From JAXMBN01 sp046349875 (GTDB taxonomy: Bacteria > Planctomycetota > Planctomycetia > Pirellulales > Pirellulaceae): 64,000 nt of DNA. The notes below the pieces were generated by a model. It made no database searches. It was not told where the DNA came from and saw nothing but the letters and a program-made list of their open reading frames with translations. Location of the stretch: contig JAXMBN010000002.1 of NCBI GenBank assembly GCA_046349875.1, positions 1-64,000 of the forward strand, in the 5' to 3' direction. Numbering within the stretch: position 1 is the stretch's first letter; each line of letters begins with the position of its first letter. This document shows positions 53,012 through 62,367 of the stretch, in pieces. Both the position numbers and the translations under genes were made by a program.

Positions 53012-54751
53012 ATGAAGTTTAGCCCAGTATTGCTTGGGCTGGCCGCGATGGTATTTGGGGCCGGTCAAGTATCCGCTGATTGCGGATGCGCATCTGCGCC
53101 AGTCGTGAAGAGCGACTGTGGTGGCGGATGTGGTGGTGGTTGCGGCAGCGCCGTAGCCGCAGACGCTGGTTGTGGCGTCAGCTATGTAGAGCGAACCGTT
53201 ATGGTTCCGCAACAAGTAACCGAAATGCGAAAGGTTACCAAGACGTTGACTCGCCAAGAGCAACGCACCCGTACGTACAATGTTACCAAGATGGTGCCAC
53301 GAACCGAAACCAAGACCGAAAACTACACGGTCCAAGTTCCTGTTCAACAAACCCGCACCGAAACCTACACCGTTCAGGTTCCTCGCCAAGAGCAGCAAAC
53401 CTATACGGTCAAGGTTCCAACCACGGTTATGGAAACCCAAGAATATAAAGTTCAGGTTCCATCCTACACCGAAGTTGAAGTGCCTTATACCGTTCAAGTT
53501 CCTGTAACGACCCAAGAAGAACAGAAGTACACGGTACAAGTTCCCGTCTACACCGATGTTGTTCAAGAATACACCGTTCAAGTTCCTGTGACTGTTGACG
53601 TTGTTCAGAACTACACCGTCAAGGTTCCTGTTACGACCATGGTTGAACAAACCTACAACGTTCAGGTTCCAGTCTACACCGACGAAGTTCAAGAATACAA
53701 AGTTTGTGTTCCTTACACCGAAGCTCGCACCGGTACCCGCAAGGTTTGCCGACGCGTTCCAGTTACCACCATGAAGACGGTAACCAAGGATAAGGGCAGC
53801 TACCAAACCGTGACTGAAGAAGTTGCAGTTGGATGCGGTTCCAGCGTCAGCGCTGGATGTGGATGCGGAAGCGTTAGCAGCGCTTGCGGCGGTCTCTTGA
53901 GCGGTTGCCGTGCAAAGCGCAGCTGTGGTTGCGCTAGCAGCTGCAACAGCGGTTGTGCACCAGCAGTTTCCAGCTGCGGTTGCGGTCAAGCTTCCAGCGG
54001 TTGCGGTTGTGCACCCCAAACCCAAACGGTTTGCCGTAAGGTTTGGGTTCCAAACGTTGTAACCGAAGAAGTTCCTTGCACCGTTTACCAAAACCAAGAA
54101 TCGGAAGAAACCTACACCTACAACGTAACGTTGACCCGCGAAGAAACCCGTCAACGAACCGTCAAGAAAGTTAGCTGCAAGACCGAAACTCGTACTCGCC
54201 AAGTTCCTGTTTGCACTTGGAAGGAAGAAGTTCGTCAGCGCACCGTTAAGCAGTGCCAAATGCAAACTCAAACCCGTCAACGTACTGTAAAGCAATGCAG
54301 CTACAAGACGGAAGAGCGAACCCGTATGGTTTCCAAGACCACCTGCACCACCGAAACCCGTACTCGCCAAGTTCCTAAGGTTGTTTGCAACGAAGAAACC
54401 CGTACTCGTACGGTCTGCGTCATGGGTACCGAAACCAAGACCCGTGAAGTTCCTTACACCACCTACACCACGGAAACTCGTCAACGAACCGTTAACGTAA
54501 CGGTCTGCGACAAAGTCACCGAACAAAAGACCGAGAACTACACCGTTTGCGTTCCATACACCGTTGAGGAAGAAGTTCCTGTTACGGTTTGCAAGATGGT
54601 TCCACAAACCGTTACCGTTCCTGTCTCGGGTGGCTGCGGTGCATCGGCTGGTTGCGGTTGTGCAGCTAAGCCAGCCTGTGGTTGTGCTGTTAAGCCAGCT
54701 TGCGGTTGCAGCGCTCCTGCTGCTCCTGTAAGCAGCTGTGGTTGCAAGTAA
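53012..54751 (+). CDS. Cys-rich YTV-repeat protein 2, secreted, cell-wall type
   Basis: 579 residues. Signal peptide MKFSPVLLGLAAMVFGAGQVSA. Residues 55-265 hold about twelve YTVQVP-type units (TQEEQKYTVQVPVYTDVVQE style, period about 16). A central Gly/Ser/Cys block (residues 275-365, many CGC and SSCGCG clusters) is followed by a second repeat area (370-545) of TRTRQVP/RQRTVK units with scattered Cys, and a Gly/Ala/Cys tail ending SSCGCK. Related to the protein at 10118-11689 but with different Cys placing. Inferred role: a disulfide-linked structural protein of the planctomycete envelope. ATG 53012 has AGGAG upstream. Repetitive, codon-uniform sequence suggests strong expression. Confidence 0.85.
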   Translation: MKFSPVLLGLAAMVFGAGQVSADCGCASAPVVKSDCGGGCGGGCGSAVAADAGCGVSYVERTVMVPQQVTEMRKVTKTLTRQEQRTRTYNVTKMVPRTETKTENYTVQVPVQQTRTETYTVQVPRQEQQTYTVKVPTTVMETQEYKVQVPSYTEVEVPYTVQVPVTTQEEQKYTVQVPVYTDVVQEYTVQVPVTVDVVQNYTVKVPVTTMVEQTYNVQVPVYTDEVQEYKVCVPYTEARTGTRKVCRRVPVTTMKTVTKDKGSYQTVTEEVAVGCGSSVSAGCGCGSVSSACGGLLSGCRAKRSCGCASSCNSGCAPAVSSCGCGQASSGCGCAPQTQTVCRKVWVPNVVTEEVPCTVYQNQESEETYTYNVTLTREETRQRTVKKVSCKTETRTRQVPVCTWKEEVRQRTVKQCQMQTQTRQRTVKQCSYKTEERTRMVSKTTCTTETRTRQVPKVVCNEETRTRTVCVMGTETKTREVPYTTYTTETRQRTVNVTVCDKVTEQKTENYTVCVPYTVEEEVPVTVCKMVPQTVTVPVSGGCGASAGCGCAAKPACGCAVKPACGCSAPAAPVSSCGCK

Positions 54752-54777
54752 GCATCCGTTTCCAACATTGGAAAATC

Positions 54778-54808
54778 AAACGGCCGGTAGAAATCTACCG
54801 GCCGTTTT
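54778..54808 (+). terminator. Terminator of YTV gene 2
   Basis: AAACGGCCGGTAGA (54778-54791) pairs perfectly with TCTACCGGCCGTTT (54794-54807), then T. Confidence 0.93.
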
Positions 54809-54893
54809 CGTTGATAAGTCGTGAAGTTTTAGCGTAGATCGCAAAAGGCATCGATCGATATCGTTACTCGATCGATAATGCTTCACTCGATCA

Positions 54894-55826
54894 TCAGTTG
54901 TTTTCTGCAAGGCCTTCTTTGTGTCCGACGTTATGGACGGGGCGAAGGATCTCGAGCACTTCCTTCAAAAGCTCTTGGTCCATTTCCTGTGATGCCCAAT
55001 GACTCCATTTGCGAATGTTGTCAGGGTTGGCACTTCCCGCAATCGTGGTGGTGATATCGGTGTTCTGCAAGCAGAACTGCAAAGCGAGCTGTGCGATATC
55101 GACACCTTTCTTCTGACAATGCTCAGCCGCTTGTTTGGCCGCTCGTTGCACGTCGGTTGGATCGCGGAACCAAACGGGGAGTGATGCATTCGTGAGTAGT
55201 CTTGCGCTGAAAGGACCAGCGTTCATGACGCCGATTCCTTTCTCCAGCAACATCGGAATGGTTTCGTCGGCAAATCGTGTGTTCTGAAGGGTGTATTGGT
55301 TGTAACTCAGCACACAATCAAGCGGGGCTTGCGAAGCAACGACATGGAAGATCTTTTGCGGATATCCACTTATGCCAACGTACTTTACTTTGCCCGACTC
55401 TTGGATCTTCCGAAGTTCTGGCAGCGTCTCTTCAATGATTTGTTTCAAAGGAACAAATTCGATGTCGTGGCAAAGTACGATGTCGAGGTACTCGCAGCCT
55501 AGTCGATGCAAGGATACGTCGACGCTTTCACGCACGCGTCTTGCTGTGAAATCGAAGTGCCCAACGTCGTAGCGACCTAACTTGGTGCAAATATTGTATG
55601 AAGAGCGTGGGACATTCTTGAGGGCAATTCCTAGCAGCACTTCGCTCATTCCACGACCGTAAAATGGCGATGTGTCGATGAAGTTCATGCCAAGCTCTAA
55701 GGCCACTTCAATCGATCGAAACACTTCGGTCAACGAAACGCTTCGAAACTCAGCACCGAGTGACGAAGCCCCAAAACTCAGGATGGGAAGTTCTAAGTCG
55801 GTCTTACCTAAACGTCGACGAATCAT
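54894..55826 (-). CDS. Aldo/keto reductase (sugar dehydrogenase-like)
   Basis: NAD(P)H-dependent TIM-barrel oxidoreductase. RRRLGKTDLELPILSFGASSL at the N-terminus, FIDTSPFYGRGMSEVLLG with catalytic Asp and Tyr, CTKLGRYD with the Lys, DIVLCHDIEF with the His, VKYVGISGYP, and IAGSANPDNI near the C-terminus for cofactor binding. Closest in pattern to L-galactose or L-fucose dehydrogenases, but the substrate is not certain. 310 residues from the ATG at 55826, with GAGAGG upstream; the in-frame start at 55844 adds six residues. Confidence 0.9.
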   Translation of the reverse strand: MIRRRLGKTDLELPILSFGASSLGAEFRSVSLTEVFRSIEVALELGMNFIDTSPFYGRGMSEVLLGIALKNVPRSSYNICTKLGRYDVGHFDFTARRVRESVDVSLHRLGCEYLDIVLCHDIEFVPLKQIIEETLPELRKIQESGKVKYVGISGYPQKIFHVVASQAPLDCVLSYNQYTLQNTRFADETIPMLLEKGIGVMNAGPFSARLLTNASLPVWFRDPTDVQRAAKQAAEHCQKKGVDIAQLALQFCLQNTDITTTIAGSANPDNIRKWSHWASQEMDQELLKEVLEILRPVHNVGHKEGLAENN

Positions 55827-55998
55827 GCGAAACCTCTCTTTCAAGTCGTGGCAAGTATCGAAAAATCAATGGCTCACCGCAATCCCATTCCCTGGTTCGA
55901 CGTTGGGGCAAACGCAATTTCGCATTAGAATAGTGGGCTTCTAGCATTGTGCGTAACCCGAGAAGGATTACCCTCGCGAGACATTAGAAGGAACATTC

Positions 55999-56886
55999 AT
56001 GCAACCGGTACGGCAATCCATTGGTATTCCTGAACTCGATCCAATGCTAGGTGGTGGACTCATTCCCGGGACATTGACGGTCATCGTCGGGGCTTCTGGA
56101 GTAGGCAAGACGCAGCTTGGGCTGGCATGGGCTCACGCGGGCCGACATCAAGAACATCGCTCGGGAGCACTTTTGGATTTTGGCAGCCGCGGCGACTCGC
56201 AGAATCATCAAGACTACGCGCAAGCTCTTTGGGGTTGGACACTAGAAAAGTATCCGTTGGCTCGGTGTGATGCTTCGACGCTTTTTGAGGAAAATGCCCC
56301 TCCCGCGTCCACTTTATCCTTTCTCGGCTATGAGGGGAAGCGAGTGCTTCGCAGCCAACTTGATACGGATCAGTGGCATGCGTGGCAAAGTCAACTCAAT
56401 CGCCAAACACCCATATTGAGCGAGTTCATCTATCGGCATTTGGTATTTGGTACTCGGCGTTTCTTGGTGGATGGCATCGAGCCGCTGGACAATCCCGAAG
56501 ATTCTCTTCAACTCGATTTGCTTGAATTGGTTTACCATAGAATGCTTCGTCAGGAACACGATTGGCTGGCTCGTGAAGTACTTCGTCAAAACTATCGAAG
56601 TTTCGAGACGCAAGTGAATGCGAGAGCGTACGCGCATCAACATGCGAGCGCTGTGGTATTAGTTACGACTCGCGAGAATATGCTCGAACAGTTGATTGCC
56701 AAACCCTTTGCCGAAGGAGATCTGAGTGCGGGAGCCAATACGGTCATTCTGATGGGACGCATCTTGGACGGAGGTCGACTCAAACGAGGGCTTTATGTGG
56801 CAAAACATCGCGGAAGTTATTGCGATGATTCGATTCGCACTTTTGAAATAACCGATCGAGGCCTTGTGTTGTCGCCTTCGGCATAG
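55999..56886 (+). CDS. RecA/KaiC-like ATPase of unknown role
   Basis: 295 residues. GIPELDPMLGGGLIPGTLTV and Walker A VGASGVGKTQ are in the form used by KaiC/Rad55-type ATPases, which begin with such a GIxxLDxxLGGG lead. The Walker B-like strand RFLVDGIEPL and the later strand AVVLVTTREN fit the fold, and NTVILMGRILDGGRLKRGLYVAKHRGS near the end matches the KaiC-type C-terminal strand pair (KxRGS). The middle 110 residues, with DSLQLDLLELVYHRML, are unlike any member I know. A signalling or DNA-related role would be speculation. ATG 55999. Confidence 0.7.
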   Translation: MQPVRQSIGIPELDPMLGGGLIPGTLTVIVGASGVGKTQLGLAWAHAGRHQEHRSGALLDFGSRGDSQNHQDYAQALWGWTLEKYPLARCDASTLFEENAPPASTLSFLGYEGKRVLRSQLDTDQWHAWQSQLNRQTPILSEFIYRHLVFGTRRFLVDGIEPLDNPEDSLQLDLLELVYHRMLRQEHDWLAREVLRQNYRSFETQVNARAYAHQHASAVVLVTTRENMLEQLIAKPFAEGDLSAGANTVILMGRILDGGRLKRGLYVAKHRGSYCDDSIRTFEITDRGLVLSPSA

Positions 56887-56984
56887 CCCAATCCCTTTTC
56901 TAGTCGAACGATTCCGCAGAGGAAACTTTCAGCGATGAATTCCTAGGTACGAGACATTTTGAAGAAGGTGATTACGAGGAATCA

Positions 56985-57791
56985 GTGGAACGCATTACCA
57001 GTTCAAGCAACCCAAAAATCAAACTGTCCACTCAGTTGCGCGAGACTAGGCAGCGAAAGAAACTAGGCTTGACTCTCATCGATGGTGTTCGCGAAGTACT
57101 CTATGCCATGCGAGCAGGAGTCGAAATAGAGTTACTCATCGTTGATGAGCAAATCGATGATCATCCTGAATGGCAAGTTTTGCTAAATGAAAAGCCAAGC
57201 CAGGTCGTCGTCTACCAAGTTCCCTCCGAGCTTTTTGCCAAGGTAACGTATGGAGATCGCGCATCTTCCGTCGTGGCGATTGCCAAAGCAGCGACTCAGC
57301 CTCTTGAGCTTTTGGGTGTTCCTGATCAGGGATGGATATTGGTGCTTGATCGCCTTGAAAAGCCTGGGAATCTGGGAGCCATCATGCGAACGGCAGATGC
57401 TGTTGGCGTTGATGCGGTGATACTCTGCGATCCCATTTGCGAACCCTACAATCCAAACGCCATTCGGGCTTCACAAGGGGCCATCTTTACAACACCGATA
57501 GCAAGTGGCTGTTTTGATGACGTTTGGCAGTGGCTGCAGATGCGGGGATTCCAAATTTACGCAGCACGCGTCGATGGTAGTGATCTGTATTCTAATTGCG
57601 ATTTCACAGCGGCTACTGCGATCGTACTTGGGAATGAAGCGGAAGGACTCGGTTCGCAATGGTCACATCCTTCGGTTCATGCCTGCCGACTTCCGATGTT
57701 AGGAACGATGGATAGCCTGAATGTCTCGGTGACGGCAGGTGTGTTGGCATACGAAGTATGGCGGCAGCGTCATTGTCAAGAAAAGAGGTAG
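56985..57791 (+). CDS. SpoU/TrmH family RNA 2'-O-methyltransferase
   Basis: 268 residues. N-terminal RNA-binding domain (ITSSSNPKIK, RQRKKLGLTLIDGVREVLYA) followed by the SPOUT knot: LVLDRLEKPGNLGAIMRTAD (motif 1), AVILCDP, NPNAIRASQGAIF, IVLGNEAEGLG (motif 2) and LPMLGTMDSLNVSVTAGVL (motif 3), binding S-adenosylmethionine. It methylates a ribose in rRNA or tRNA; which site cannot be told. Start is GTG 56985 with GAGGA six bases upstream. Nine bases lie between its stop and the next gene, so they are probably co-transcribed. Confidence 0.93.
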   Translation: MERITSSSNPKIKLSTQLRETRQRKKLGLTLIDGVREVLYAMRAGVEIELLIVDEQIDDHPEWQVLLNEKPSQVVVYQVPSELFAKVTYGDRASSVVAIAKAATQPLELLGVPDQGWILVLDRLEKPGNLGAIMRTADAVGVDAVILCDPICEPYNPNAIRASQGAIFTTPIASGCFDDVWQWLQMRGFQIYAARVDGSDLYSNCDFTAATAIVLGNEAEGLGSQWSHPSVHACRLPMLGTMDSLNVSVTAGVLAYEVWRQRHCQEKR

Positions 57792-57800
57792 GTTACCATC

Positions 57801-59096
57801 ATGCTGGCATCGATCCTGATTGGTAAAAAACGAGATGGAATCGCATTGACCAAGGAGGAGATTGAATTCCTAATCGATGGATATGTGGACGAGACCATTC
57901 CTGATTATCAAATGTCAGCGTGGGCCATGGCTGTTTATTTGCGCGGAATGAACGAACGCGAAGTGGAATATCTGACCGATGCCATGATTGCATCGGGCGA
58001 TGTCCTGAAACGAACGACTGCGCGCAAACGAGTCGATAAGCACTCAACCGGTGGATTGGGAGACAAAACATCGATCATCCTCGCGCCTCTCTTGGCCGAG
58101 TTTGATCTCGAGGTTCCTATGATTAGCGGAAGAGGCCTCGGTATTACGGGTGGAACGCTCGATAAGCTCGAAGCGATGGAAGGATTTCGAACCGACCTTT
58201 CCGAAGAGGAAATCCAGCGACAAGTCGAAGCCATCGGATGTGTGATCACAGGTGCAAGCACCAGGCTGGTGCCAGCAGACCGAAAGCTTTATGGTTTGCG
58301 AGATGTGACGGCTACCGTGCCTTCCATCCCGTTGATCACTGCAAGCATCATGTCGAAGAAGCTAGCCGAATCACTCGATTGTTTAGTTTTGGATGTAAAG
58401 TGGGGGACGGGAGCTTTCATGCAGCAGAAAGAGGATGCCATCGCTTTGGCTCGCTCGTTGGTTCGGGTTGGCGAGCGAATGAAGGTTGCAACCTCGGTTG
58501 TGTTGTCCGACATGAATCAGCCATTGGGAAAGGCCGTTGGTAATGGACTCGAAATCAATGAATCGTATGCGATCCTTCGCGGCGAAGGGCCAGATGATGC
58601 AAGGTTACTGACCATCGAACTTGCGGCACAACTCTTACTAGCGACTGGCAAATGTTCTTCTCACGATCAAGCTACGCAGGCACTCCAAAGGAAATTGGAA
58701 TCGGGTGATGCATGGGAACGGTTTTGTAAAATGGTGAAATGGCAAGGTGGGCGAATCTTAGAACCATTACCCGTTGCTCCCAGTACTCCTTGGAAGGCAC
58801 CCAGAAATGGATTTGTAACACGGATCGACGGCCAACTCTTGGGCCAAGTCGTCATTGAACTTGGAGGCGGTCGACGGATTGCTGGCGAGAAAATCGATCC
58901 AACGGTAGGTTTGACGATGCATTGTAGAATCGGTGACCAAGTCACCACCGGGCAGCCGCTCATCGACGTCCATTGTCATCACTCCAACAAGCAAGAACGC
59001 ATTTCTTCCTTGATTCATCAAGCGATTGAAATCCGGGAAGAACCGGCGAGCGCTAATGACCTGTGGGAGGTGCTCGTACCAGGAAGATCGACATGA
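57801..59096 (+). CDS. Thymidine / pyrimidine-nucleoside phosphorylase
   Basis: Cytoplasmic salvage enzyme splitting thymidine (and perhaps uridine) with phosphate. Helical domain and glycine-rich phosphate site: SAWAMAVYLRGMNERE, KHSTGGLGDKTSIILAPLLA, MISGRGLGITGGTLDKLEA, LYGLRDVTATVPSIPLITAS, DVKWGTGAFM and GLTMHCRIGDQV in the C-terminal alpha/beta hammerhead domain. 431 residues, typical of both DeoA and the Pdp-type. ATG 57801. Its stop overlaps the next start (ATGA). Confidence 0.94.
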   Translation: MLASILIGKKRDGIALTKEEIEFLIDGYVDETIPDYQMSAWAMAVYLRGMNEREVEYLTDAMIASGDVLKRTTARKRVDKHSTGGLGDKTSIILAPLLAEFDLEVPMISGRGLGITGGTLDKLEAMEGFRTDLSEEEIQRQVEAIGCVITGASTRLVPADRKLYGLRDVTATVPSIPLITASIMSKKLAESLDCLVLDVKWGTGAFMQQKEDAIALARSLVRVGERMKVATSVVLSDMNQPLGKAVGNGLEINESYAILRGEGPDDARLLTIELAAQLLLATGKCSSHDQATQALQRKLESGDAWERFCKMVKWQGGRILEPLPVAPSTPWKAPRNGFVTRIDGQLLGQVVIELGGGRRIAGEKIDPTVGLTMHCRIGDQVTTGQPLIDVHCHHSNKQERISSLIHQAIEIREEPASANDLWEVLVPGRST

Positions 59097-60151
59097 GCAG
59101 TTCATTGCGTGAGAGGAAAGCCATTCGTACAGCGATCACAAACTTCATCATGACTGTTTGGTTCCTATCGATCGCACCATTGCAATTTAGTGCAGCTCAA
59201 GATCTGTCCGAATTGTCCCCATTCATCGAACAGTCCAAAGGACAAGTAAGCACGTTTTGGCTCGCGTCAGGGTTGCCTGGAACGATGAATCAATGGGACG
59301 CCATCCCGCCAACTCGCATCGAGGGGCAGATCGTCGAGATGAACGATCGTGAGCTCATCTATGTTCCTAAGGGAAGCGATAAACCTATCCGATCGATTGG
59401 CGATCAAGTCATAGCGATCGAAGTTGCATGGGGATCGGATAAGGCGAAAGTATCCCACTCGCTTTTCGCACAAGAAAAGTACCAAGAGTACCTAGGAAGT
59501 TCGCGGGATGCCTTGACTTCGGGCGTTCTAAAATGGCAACAACGCGCCATCATTTGCGAAATGGCGATGGCGGCAAAGCGAAGTGGACGTTGGGGGACGT
59601 CGGCAGATTTGTTCTTGAGGCTTTCCAAAGAAAAGCCTCCGGCTATTTTTTATTGCGCGATACCTTTGGTTTGGACGAGTCGTTCCAAGCCAGATGTAGC
59701 TGCCATGAAGCAAGCGGAGAAGTGGATTCAGGAAGAAGACGAGACACAGAAGTTGATCGCAGCGAGTTGGTTGGTGAGTGGGAATCTACGCAGTGAAGCC
59801 CTGCAGGCATTGAAAGACCTTCAGCAGAGCAAGAATCCTATGATTCAGAAACTTGCAATTGCGCAGCAATGGAGAGCCGTGCCTGCAGCGGAAGTCCCCA
59901 GTCAGAGACTCGTCGAGTGGACCTTGCATCGGGATAGTATGCCGCAACCATTGCAGGTTGGCCCAACTCTCGTCATCGCTGATAAGCTAGACCAAGCCGG
60001 AAAGTCGGAACTAGCGATACCCGAATGGATACGCGTCATGGTTTTGCATCGCGATCAAAAGGAAGAGGCTGCTCATTGTCGGCAGCGACTTCAAGAGGTC
60101 AATGCAACTCTGGAATCTAACCTGAAGGATAAGATCGATCGACTTCGATGA
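59093..60151 (+). CDS. Secreted or membrane-anchored protein of unknown function
   Basis: 352 residues. A hydrophobic segment at about 17-36 (FIMTVWFLSIAPLQFSAAQ) can be a signal peptide or anchor. The rest is mostly helical, with a TPR-like feel in the second half (KQAEKWIQEEDETQKLIAASW, SEALQALKDLQQSKNPMIQK), and a small beta domain at 70-120 (RIEGQIVEMNDRELIYVPKG). No catalytic motif is seen and I do not recognise the family. The ATG at 59093 overlaps the stop of the phosphorylase gene by four bases (ATGA), so it is translationally coupled to it. Confidence 0.7.
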   Translation: MSSSLRERKAIRTAITNFIMTVWFLSIAPLQFSAAQDLSELSPFIEQSKGQVSTFWLASGLPGTMNQWDAIPPTRIEGQIVEMNDRELIYVPKGSDKPIRSIGDQVIAIEVAWGSDKAKVSHSLFAQEKYQEYLGSSRDALTSGVLKWQQRAIICEMAMAAKRSGRWGTSADLFLRLSKEKPPAIFYCAIPLVWTSRSKPDVAAMKQAEKWIQEEDETQKLIAASWLVSGNLRSEALQALKDLQQSKNPMIQKLAIAQQWRAVPAAEVPSQRLVEWTLHRDSMPQPLQVGPTLVIADKLDQAGKSELAIPEWIRVMVLHRDQKEEAAHCRQRLQEVNATLESNLKDKIDRLR

Positions 60152-60165
60152 GTCGATCGCAACGA

Positions 60166-60606
60166 TCACTCTCCGGAAGCGGCAGATCGCACTTTTTTCA
60201 TAACGACGGAGTTACCCTTGGAGTTGTAAAGGGCCTCGGTCATCAACTCGCGGATCAACATGACGCCACGGCCTCGAGGTTTTTCGAGAAGTTCTTCGTC
60301 GGTTGGATCGGGAAGGGATTCGGGGTCAAACCCTTCGCCTTGGTCCGTGATGGCCAAGTGAACCTCTAGAGGCGAAACCCTAAAGTCGATGTGAACGGTT
60401 TTGTTGGGATCGCGCTTATTGCCATGTTCGATGGCATTGACCACCGCTTCTTCGGTAGCCATATGCACATGAAAGAAATCGCGCCCTTCCCAACCGGATT
60501 GTTCCAGGGCATGAACGAGCTCTTCGATGACGGCGTGACCATCATCGGTCGAGCTTGGAATGTACTTATCCAAGCGCCACGACCACTCGGTTTGGCTGCT
60601 GCTCAT
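60166..60606 (-). CDS. RsbW-like anti-sigma factor serine kinase
   Basis: 146 residues with a HATPase_c_2 (GHKL) fold. N box ATEEAVVNAIEHGNK (the catalytic Glu and Mg-binding Asn), G1 DQGEGFDP, and G2 RGRGVMLIRELMTEA. Such proteins bind a sigma factor or phosphorylate a STAS-domain partner. A STAS gene lies 13 bases upstream on the same strand, as expected for a partner-switching pair, but no PP2C phosphatase or sigma factor is nearby. ATG at 60606; an in-frame ATG at 60669 would overlap the STAS gene. Convergent with the gene ending at 60151. Confidence 0.88.
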   Translation of the reverse strand: MSSSQTEWSWRLDKYIPSSTDDGHAVIEELVHALEQSGWEGRDFFHVHMATEEAVVNAIEHGNKRDPNKTVHIDFRVSPLEVHLAITDQGEGFDPESLPDPTDEELLEKPRGRGVMLIRELMTEALYNSKGNSVVMKKVRSAASGE

Positions 60607-60619
60607 ATCCTGAACCAGC

Positions 60620-60979
60620 CTAGAGTTGAAAAGCGGAGAGCGCGTCGGACTCGGTTTTGCGGATGTCAAAAACTCGGTCCAATCGGGTAATCGTGAAAAC
60701 TTCCTTGATTTCTGCTCGAAGGCAACAGAGCTTCAGTCGTCCTGCGACTGCCTTAACCTTTGTATTGAGCGAGATCAGTTTGTTGAGCGCAGCACTGGAA
60801 AGAAACTCAACGCCGTCGAAATTGAGCAGAATCATGTTACGCTTCTCTTCGGTCACGAGAGCGTTTAGTTCTTCTCCCAATTGCTCGATGCTGGTGGAGT
60901 CGACTATTTTGCGATCGACAAATCGGACGACCGATACACCGCCTTCATCAATCACCACGATTCGTTTGTAATTCGTCAT
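60620..60979 (-). CDS. STAS-domain anti-anti-sigma factor
   Basis: 119 residues, all one STAS domain: GVSVVRFVDRKIVDSTSIEQ, NMILLNFDGVEFLSSAALNK (the phosphorylatable Ser in FLSSAALN), KLCCLRAEIKEVFTITRLDR and FDIRKTESDAL at the end. Acts as a switch partner of the RsbW-like kinase encoded 13 bases downstream. The ATG at 60979 starts the conserved region; an in-frame start at 61018 is possible. A terminator for the next leftward operon lies upstream (61024-61054). Confidence 0.9.
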   Translation of the reverse strand: MTNYKRIVVIDEGGVSVVRFVDRKIVDSTSIEQLGEELNALVTEEKRNMILLNFDGVEFLSSAALNKLISLNTKVKAVAGRLKLCCLRAEIKEVFTITRLDRVFDIRKTESDALSAFQL

Positions 60980-61023
60980 AGGAAATGGTAGCTCCGACCG
61001 GCAGTGTGGCAAAAACAAGTGGG

Positions 61024-61054
61024 GGGCATTTTCGCCCCAACGGCGAAAATGCCC
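61024..61054 (-). terminator. Terminator of the sugar isomerase-like gene
   Basis: Perfect 13-base stem GGGCATTTTCGCC (61024-61036) with its complement (61042-61054). On the minus strand it is followed by TTGTTTTTG, so it ends transcription from 61098-62015. Confidence 0.85.
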
Positions 61055-61097
61055 ACTCCTTTAGACTAATGCAGGAAAAGGACCTTGGAAAGCGACC

Positions 61098-62015
61098 TTA
61101 GCCCGCAAAATTCGCGAGTTCTTTCTGGCAGCGTTCGAGCAGAGCCTTGGTCGCCTTGATTCCGGCGTCTTCGTCGAGCTTGCTTCCTTCATACTCGATA
61201 CCAACGTATCCGTGGTACTTAGCCGTCAGAACGATTTTCATCATGCGGATGTAGTCGGTCTTGGTCTCGTTCCCCATGGCATCAAAATCGTGGGTCTTAG
61301 CACTAACTGCCTTGGCGAAAGGCATGAGGTCCGTCACGCCTTGATATCGATCGTATTCATAGAAATTGCCGAAGTCGGGAAGAGTACCGCAATTGGGTAG
61401 GCCCACCGAAGCAATGGTTTCGCTCAACCACTTGCCATGCGAACTCAATCCACCGTGATTTTCAACGATCACGTTGATGTTGAATGGCTTCGCAAATTCG
61501 CTCAATCGACGAAGGCCATCGGCGGCAAGCTTCTTCGATTCTTCAAATTCCTTGGTGGACTGAGCGTTTACGCGAATGGAATGGCATCCCAGTTGTTTGG
61601 CTGCTTCGACCCATTGGTAATGGTTTTCGACCGCCTTGGTTCGCTTGGCTTCGTCTTTGTCACCGAGAGCACCTTCTCCATCGATCATGATAAGGAGGGT
61701 CTTCACACCAAGATCTTCGGCGCGGGTCTTGAGTTCACCGATGTAAGCTTTGTCTTTCGCTTTGTCTTTGAAGAACTGATTGACGTATTCAATCGCGTCG
61801 ATACCGTACGTTTCTTTGGCGGTCTTGGCAAAATCCTTGTTGTCGAGTTTGCCTGACTGGAGAGTACGGTGCAGCGACCATTCTGCGAGAGAGATCTTGA
61901 ACGGAACGTCCAGAGACGCGCCATAGGCCCAAGAGGGAAGCTGGCTTGCGATGGCTGTGGCAGCCAATCCAGCGGAAGTACCCATCACGAAATGTCGACG
62001 ATTCATGGACGTCAT
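61098..62015 (-). CDS. Sugar phosphate isomerase/epimerase-like protein with Tat signal
   Basis: 305 residues. The N-terminus NRRHFVMGTSAGLAATAIAS is a twin-arginine signal with an AxA-like cleavage region, so the folded enzyme is exported. The body is a xylose-isomerase-like TIM barrel: ISLAEWSLHRTL, GIDAIEYVNQFF, LLIMIDGEGAL, WVEAAKQLGCHSIRVN, INVIVENHGGLSSHG (Glu metal ligand), CGTLPDFGNF, SAKTHDF and YVGIEYEGS (second Glu). It belongs to the hydroxypyruvate-isomerase/IolE group; many planctomycete relatives are exported and of unknown substrate. Start is the ATG at 62015 or 62006. Confidence 0.88.
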   Translation of the reverse strand: MTSMNRRHFVMGTSAGLAATAIASQLPSWAYGASLDVPFKISLAEWSLHRTLQSGKLDNKDFAKTAKETYGIDAIEYVNQFFKDKAKDKAYIGELKTRAEDLGVKTLLIMIDGEGALGDKDEAKRTKAVENHYQWVEAAKQLGCHSIRVNAQSTKEFEESKKLAADGLRRLSEFAKPFNINVIVENHGGLSSHGKWLSETIASVGLPNCGTLPDFGNFYEYDRYQGVTDLMPFAKAVSAKTHDFDAMGNETKTDYIRMMKIVLTAKYHGYVGIEYEGSKLDEDAGIKATKALLERCQKELANFAG

Positions 62016-62367
62016 GGTGTGGCGAAAGCTCCGAGTGCAATAAAGAAGGAAAACGGACCTTGGAGGGTCGTCCGCAAGTATATTCCCCAGCTTGAGATCC
62101 TTCAATCATCGCGCTAAACGTCAAAGGTTGTACGTTCGACCAAGTCCCACGGAAACGGAGTTCAATTCAATTAAATTCGACTCAATGGAAGCCAGCAAAC
62201 TTTCGATAACCGGTAAAGCTTTGGTGGCCCATTCTGTCTACCCAAATCCTCTTCGCAGAGTGGCACCCAGGCATTGGAGTCGTTTCCCAGGATGGGGATG
62301 GATCAATACTGTACTCGAAGGGAAGTACATTGCCCTTGTGGCAAGTGCCCGATCGCGAGCCCATCCC
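62016..62367. other. Intergenic region before the RNase H-like gene
   Basis: 352 bases. The frame of the RNase H-like gene stays open upstream to 62092, with an ATG at 62185, but that sequence does not resemble the family, so I treat it as non-coding. No RNA gene or repeat was found. Confidence 0.4.

Noticed and set aside
52976..54607. 543-codon open frame antisense to YTV gene 2
   Set aside because: Same cause: the repetitive codon use of the real gene leaves the opposite strand free of stops.
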